6,015 bases of DNA from Crocinitomicaceae bacterium (GTDB lineage Bacteria; Bacteroidota; Bacteroidia; Flavobacteriales_D; Crocinitomicaceae), in assembly GCA_030833265.1 (NCBI GenBank), contig JAURHO010000102.1, forward strand, positions 1 to 6,015. The letters run 5' to 3'. The notes beneath the pieces were generated by a model that was given only the letters and a program-made list of their open reading frames with translations, was not told the DNA's origin and did not search any database. The translations under genes were made by a program, and so were the position numbers. Positions 5,150 to 6,015 of the stretch are shown piece after piece. The stretch's first letter is position 1; every line of letters begins with the position of its first letter.

Positions 5150-6015
5150 TTAGCAAAATTCATGAAAAGCCCTGAGGAAACTCAGGGTTTTTTGTTCTTC
5201 AGAACCTTCAACTGGCTCTTGGTTATAGACCCAATTGGCTCTTGGGGGCATGCTCATCAAGATACTTTCCGTACGACCTCCTGAGTAAATACCAAACTTT
5301 GTCCCTCGGTCATGAAGCAAATTGAATTCTACGTAACGGCCGCGTCTGAGTGCCTGCCAATTCAATTCTTGGTCAGTAGGCGAAGCGGGAGAAGCACCTT
5401 CTACCTGAGCACCATAAACAAGCGGAAAAAGTTTGCCAAGATCTAGGCAATATGCAAATATTTGTTCTTTGCTAAGACCGCACTTCGGATCGAGTTGGTC
5501 AAAGAAAATGCCGCCTACCCCTCTCGATTCACCGCGATGTGGCAAATAAAAGTAACGATCAGCCCATGCCTTAAATTTAGGATAGAAGGAAGTATCGTAC
5601 TGATCAGAAGTTGATTTCAATGCTTCGTGAAAACGCGTTGCTTTTGCGTGATCCACGTAATGAGGAGTGAGGTCAATGCCGCCTCCAAACCAATAGGTGT
5701 TGTCTTGAAGTTCGAAGTAGCGCACATTCATATGCATGATTGGGTGCCTCGGATGAACCGGATGCAAAACAATAGAAACTCCCGTTGCGAAAAAACGCTC
5801 GCTTTCATGACCCAATTGTTTTTTCATGGCGTCGGTAACAGGGCCGTGCACAGCACTAAAAGCCACGCCGCCTTTTTCCAGGATATTGCCATTGGTTAAA
5901 GTTCTGGTGTGTCCTCCTCCGCCCTCTTCGCGTTGCCAGGTATCTTCAGTGAAACGCCCAGCACCGTCTAGCTTTTCGAGTTGCTCACAAATATGAAGTT
6001 GCAGTGCTCTGAACT
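5150..6015 (-). CDS. hemF: Oxygen-dependent coproporphyrinogen III oxidase (5' end beyond window)
   Basis: HemF decarboxylates coproporphyrinogen III to protoporphyrinogen IX with O2 in the cytoplasm, late in haem synthesis. The frame is open from the right edge to the TAA at 5152-5150 and gives 287 residues, close to the roughly 300 of E. coli HemF, so only about a dozen N-terminal codons are missing. A GTG at 5866 is an internal Val (GGVAFSAVHG), not the start. Family motifs in order (visible numbering) are TWQREEGGGGHTRTL (25-39), GVSIVLHPVHPRHP (78-91), FGGGIDLTPHYVDH (109-122), FYLPHRGESRGVGGIFFDQL (155-174) and YVEFNLLHDRGTKFGIYSGG (227-246). Histidines H84, H94, H129 and H159 have spacings agreeing with the four functional histidines of E. 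coli HemF (96, 106, 145, 175), and S80 agrees with Ser92. No damage is seen, so it should be active. Confidence 0.97.
   Translation of the reverse strand, partial: FRALQLHICEQLEKLDGAGRFTEDTWQREEGGGGHTRTLTNGNILEKGGVAFSAVHGPVTDAMKKQLGHESERFFATGVSIVLHPVHPRHPIMHMNVRYFELQDNTYWFGGGIDLTPHYVDHAKATRFHEALKSTSDQYDTSFYPKFKAWADRYFYLPHRGESRGVGGIFFDQLDPKCGLSKEQIFAYCLDLGKLFPLVYGAQVEGASPASPTDQELNWQALRRGRYVEFNLLHDRGTKFGIYSGGRTESILMSMPPRANWVYNQEPVEGSEEQKTLSFLRAFHEFC
5165..5193 (+). terminator. Strong intrinsic terminator of the lipocalin-like gene, inside hemF
   Basis: CCCTGAG (5170-5176), the loop GAAA (5177-5180) and CTCAGGG (5181-5187) form a perfect 7-bp stem with a stable GNRA-type tetraloop, followed by six T (5188-5193). 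AAAAG before the left arm can pair with the T-run and lengthen the stem. It begins about 20 bases after the lipoprotein stop at 5143 and lies entirely within the last codons of hemF on the other strand, encoding its TLSFLRAF segment. On the minus strand the same hairpin is followed only by C and four T, so it should act mainly in the plus direction. Confidence 0.88.

Noticed and set aside
5864..5866. GTG as a start codon for a 238-residue HemF
   Set aside because: The frame continues upstream with conserved HemF sequence (TWQREEGGGG and onward), so this codon is an internal valine and the true start lies beyond 6015.
5627..5899. 90-codon plus-strand open frame opposite hemF
   Set aside because: It is antisense to conserved hemF motifs, and the translation has no coherent features.

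Overview
The window looks like ordinary chromosome of a Bacteroidota species (flavobacterial or related). This rests on moderate AT richness, starts without Shine-Dalgarno sequences, TAnnTTTG-like promoter elements, Bacteroidota-type lipoprotein signals (LTSC and LASC boxes) and hypothetical-protein families that I associate with that phylum. I see no transposase, integrase, tRNA, rRNA, CRISPR array or sign of recent transfer. I cannot name the genus.

Left part (1-2053): the first 86 bases hold the start of a minus-strand membrane-anchored protein that runs off the left edge. Divergent from it is a tight plus-strand run of three genes with gaps of 30 and 6 bases: a small outer-membrane beta-barrel-like protein (191-733), a flavin reductase-like FMN-binding protein (764-1387) and a lipoprotein resembling the CsgG/LpoB/GNA1162 type (1394-2053).

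Middle part (2055-4544): a 425-residue minus-strand protein has an N-terminal helix-turn-helix-like region and a long helical body. A 45-codon membrane peptide (3404-3541) is divergent from it. Next comes a minus-strand WYL-domain regulator (3570-4544). A 27-base imperfect dyad lies directly upstream of the WYL gene, beside a TAnnTTTG match, and is a good candidate for an autoregulatory operator.

Right part (4545-6015): a lipocalin-like lipoprotein (4703-5143) is divergent from the WYL gene. It converges on hemF, the oxygen-dependent coproporphyrinogen III oxidase of haem synthesis, which covers the right end and lacks only its first few codons.

Three convergent gene pairs are packed with gaps of 1, 28 and 6 bases. 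In two of them the likely intrinsic terminator of one gene lies inside the 3' coding end of its opposing neighbour. I found no clearly new multi-gene system. The items most worth checking are the WYL regulator with its dyad, the uncharacterised HTH/helical protein, and the small membrane peptide between them that ends in cysteine.
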